A stretch of DNA of 6,388 nt from Gemmatimonadales bacterium (GTDB lineage Bacteria; Gemmatimonadota; Gemmatimonadetes; Gemmatimonadales; GWC2-71-9). Below are positions 4,957 to 6,388 of this stretch, piece after piece. The first letter of the stretch is position 1; the number at the start of each line of letters is the position of its first letter. The notes below the pieces were generated by a model. The model was not told the DNA's origin, made no database searches, and worked only from the letters and a program-made list of their open reading frames with translations. The stretch covers positions 1-6,388 of the forward strand of contig JAUVRV010000170.1 in NCBI GenBank assembly GCA_030597435.1, given 5' to 3'. The position numbers and the translations under genes were made by a program.

Positions 4957-6388
4957 TCTCCGCCAGCTTCGCCACCGAAGGCCTACGGCTCTTATGCTCG
5001 AGCGCCGCCTTGACGAATCCGGCGAACAGCGGGTGCGGGTTCATTGGGCGAGACTTGAGTTCGGGGTGAAACTGGCAGCCAAGGAACCACGGATGGTCAG
5101 GAAGCTCTATGATCTCAACCAGTGAACCGTCTGGGGACAGTCCGCTACAGCGCATGCCATACTCTTTGAGAGTGCTCCGGTAGGCGTTGTTGACCTCGTA
5201 GCGGTGCCGATGACGTTCGCTGATCTCATCGGTTCCGTAGATCTGAGCGGCGCGTGAGCCCGCAGTCATCTTGCAGGCATATGCGCCCAATCGCATGCTA
5301 CCACCTAGATCCGTCACATCCCGCTGCGAGTCCAATAGGGCGATGACGGGATTGGCACACTCGGCCTCGAATTCGCTGGAGTTGGTCTGCTCCAGTTGGC
5401 ACACATTGCGGGCGAATTCGATGATCGCCGTCTGCAGCCCGAGGCAGATCCCAAAGAACGGCAACCGGTGCTCCCTGGCCCACCTCACGGCCTCGACCAT
5501 GCCATCCACGCCACGCTCCCCAAAGCCCCCAGGTACGAGCAGACCGTCGTAAGCAGCCAGCATATTCTCGGCTACCGTCTGGTCAACGAACTCATCGCTG
5601 GGCAGCCATTCCATGTCCACGCCCACATCATTCGAGATTCCGCCATGTATCAACGCCTCCCTGATCGACGTGTACGAATCTCCCATCGTCGTGTACTTGC
5701 CGACAACGGCGATCTTCACTCGGTCAGAGGGATTGAGTACGCGCTGCACCATGCTGCGCCACGGTCTGAGGTCCGGTTCTTTGACATCCAACCCCAGGTG
5801 GTCACAAACCGATTGGTCCAAACCCTGTGCGTGCAGCGTCAACGGTACTTCGTAGATGGTTGGGAGATCCCTACTCTCAATGACGCTGCCGAACTCAACA
5901 TTGCAGAAGAGCGACAGCTTGCGTCGTATCTCCTCCGTAAGCGGGTGCTCCGTGCGACACACGAGGATGTCAGGCTGGATCCCGATCTGCATGAGCTCAT
6001 GCACGGAGTGTTGGGTCGGTTTCGTCTTCAGTTCCTGCGAGGCGGTGAGATATGGCAGGAGCGTGAGATGGATGAACAGGACACTGCTCTTGCCAACCTC
6101 ATGTCTGAACTGACGGCTTGCCTCCAGGAACGGCAGGGACTCGATGTCACCTACCGTCCCTCCGATCTCCGTTATGACGACATCGTGGTCCGGTGCCAAG
6201 CGCCGCGCGGCTGACTTTATTTCGTCAGTCACGTGCGGCACAACCTGTACTGTCGCACCGAGGTACTCGCCGCGCCGCTCTTTGGTGATGACAGACAGGT
6301 AAATTCGGCCGGCCGTCACATTGTTTATCTGACCCAAGGATCGTTCGATGAACCTCTCGTAATGTCCCAGGTCGAGGTCCGTTTCCGC
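4946..6388 (-). CDS. pyrG: CTP synthase PyrG, lacking its N-terminal ~66 residues (5' end off window)
   Basis: CTP synthase aminates UTP to CTP using ATP and glutamine; CTP also serves to activate Kdo as CMP-Kdo. The frame is open to the window edge, giving 480 residues. Aligned by eye, the first visible residues, AETDLDLGHYERF, correspond to about residue 67 of E. coli PyrG (545 aa), so the full length would be about 546. The synthetase domain shows ITEIGGTVGDIESLPFLEA at visible residues 72-90. The class I glutamine amidotransferase domain follows, with PGGFGERG at about 286-293, nucleophile Cys315 in GICLGLQ, and the catalytic His441 and Glu443 in FHPELKSRP. All three glutaminase triad residues are present. 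A TTG at 6337 is an internal Leu codon, not the start. The C-terminal tail is short and basic. pyrG next to kdsA is a familiar pairing in LPS-making bacteria. Confidence 0.97.
   Translation of the reverse strand, partial: AETDLDLGHYERFIERSLGQINNVTAGRIYLSVITKERRGEYLGATVQVVPHVTDEIKSAARRLAPDHDVVITEIGGTVGDIESLPFLEASRQFRHEVGKSSVLFIHLTLLPYLTASQELKTKPTQHSVHELMQIGIQPDILVCRTEHPLTEEIRRKLSLFCNVEFGSVIESRDLPTIYEVPLTLHAQGLDQSVCDHLGLDVKEPDLRPWRSMVQRVLNPSDRVKIAVVGKYTTMGDSYTSIREALIHGGISNDVGVDMEWLPSDEFVDQTVAENMLAAYDGLLVPGGFGERGVDGMVEAVRWAREHRLPFFGICLGLQTAIIEFARNVCQLEQTNSSEFEAECANPVIALLDSQRDVTDLGGSMRLGAYACKMTAGSRAAQIYGTDEISERHRHRYEVNNAYRSTLKEYGMRCSGLSPDGSLVEIIELPDHPWFLGCQFHPELKSRPMNPHPLFAGFVKAALEHKSRRPSVAKLAETHA

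Noticed and set aside
4124..5125. Long plus-strand open frame (333 codons) opposite kdsA and the end of pyrG
   Set aside because: It lies antisense to two clear enzymes. Its translation is rich in Ser/Thr/Arg/Pro with no family motif, as expected from a shadow frame in GC-rich DNA.
5396..6214. Plus-strand open frame (272 codons) opposite pyrG
   Set aside because: It is antisense to conserved CTP synthase motifs, with a His/Arg-rich translation and no domain or ribosome binding site worth noting.
6335..6337. TTG as the start of pyrG
   Set aside because: The upstream codons to the window edge encode ETDLDLGHYERF and continue the conserved CTP synthase sequence, so the TTG is an internal leucine.
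1..6388. CRISPR array, tRNA, rRNA, insertion sequence or phage-derived element
   Set aside because: No spaced direct repeats, cloverleaf, transposase motif or terminal inverted repeats were seen; the whole window is accounted for by core genes.

Overview
The window is one continuous minus-strand operon from a Gram-negative, LPS-making bacterium. Read in the direction of transcription (right to left) it contains the 3' part of pyrG, then kdsA, kdsC, lptC, lptA and lptB, and finally the 5' part of rpoN. Everything is coding. Neighbouring genes overlap by 1 to 19 bases, and the only intergenic base is the single one between pyrG and kdsA. No tRNA, rRNA, CRISPR array, mobile element, promoter or factor-independent terminator was seen.

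The organism is best guessed as a member of Gemmatimonadota or a neighbouring lineage. This rests on moderately GC-rich DNA, an RpoN N-terminus of the NPRLYQAMDLLYMPLLELQQHL type, a lipoprotein-type LptC, a long OstA-like LptA, and a metal-dependent (Cys-type) KdsA. This is inference from memory of these families and was not checked by a search. The order pyrG-kdsA-(kdsD)-kdsC-lptC-lptA-lptB-rpoN is also familiar from deltaproteobacteria such as Geobacter.

Region by region: 4946-6388 encodes CTP synthase without its first ~66 residues. 4114-4944 encodes Kdo-8-phosphate synthase and 3557-4132 encodes Kdo-8-phosphate phosphatase, the two steps that make free Kdo. 3037-3570 encodes the LptC lipoprotein, 1739-3037 the periplasmic LptA/OstA-like bridge protein, and 516-1742 the LptB ATPase. 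Together these last three supply the energising and periplasmic parts of LPS export. 1-519 encodes the first 173 residues of sigma-54. The genes fit together: CTP activates Kdo (through KdsB, not in view), KdsA and KdsC make Kdo, and LptB/C/A move the finished LPS to the outer membrane.

The main oddity is LptB. It has about 160 extra residues ahead of an otherwise complete ABC ATPase, in frame and starting at an ATGA overlap with lptA. Lesser points are the absence of kdsD between kdsA and kdsC, a perfect 12-bp palindrome filling the spacer between the kdsA ribosome binding site and its ATG, a small hairpin just inside rpoN, and a Lys-Glu repeat in the RpoN acidic linker. I found no convincing new multi-gene system.
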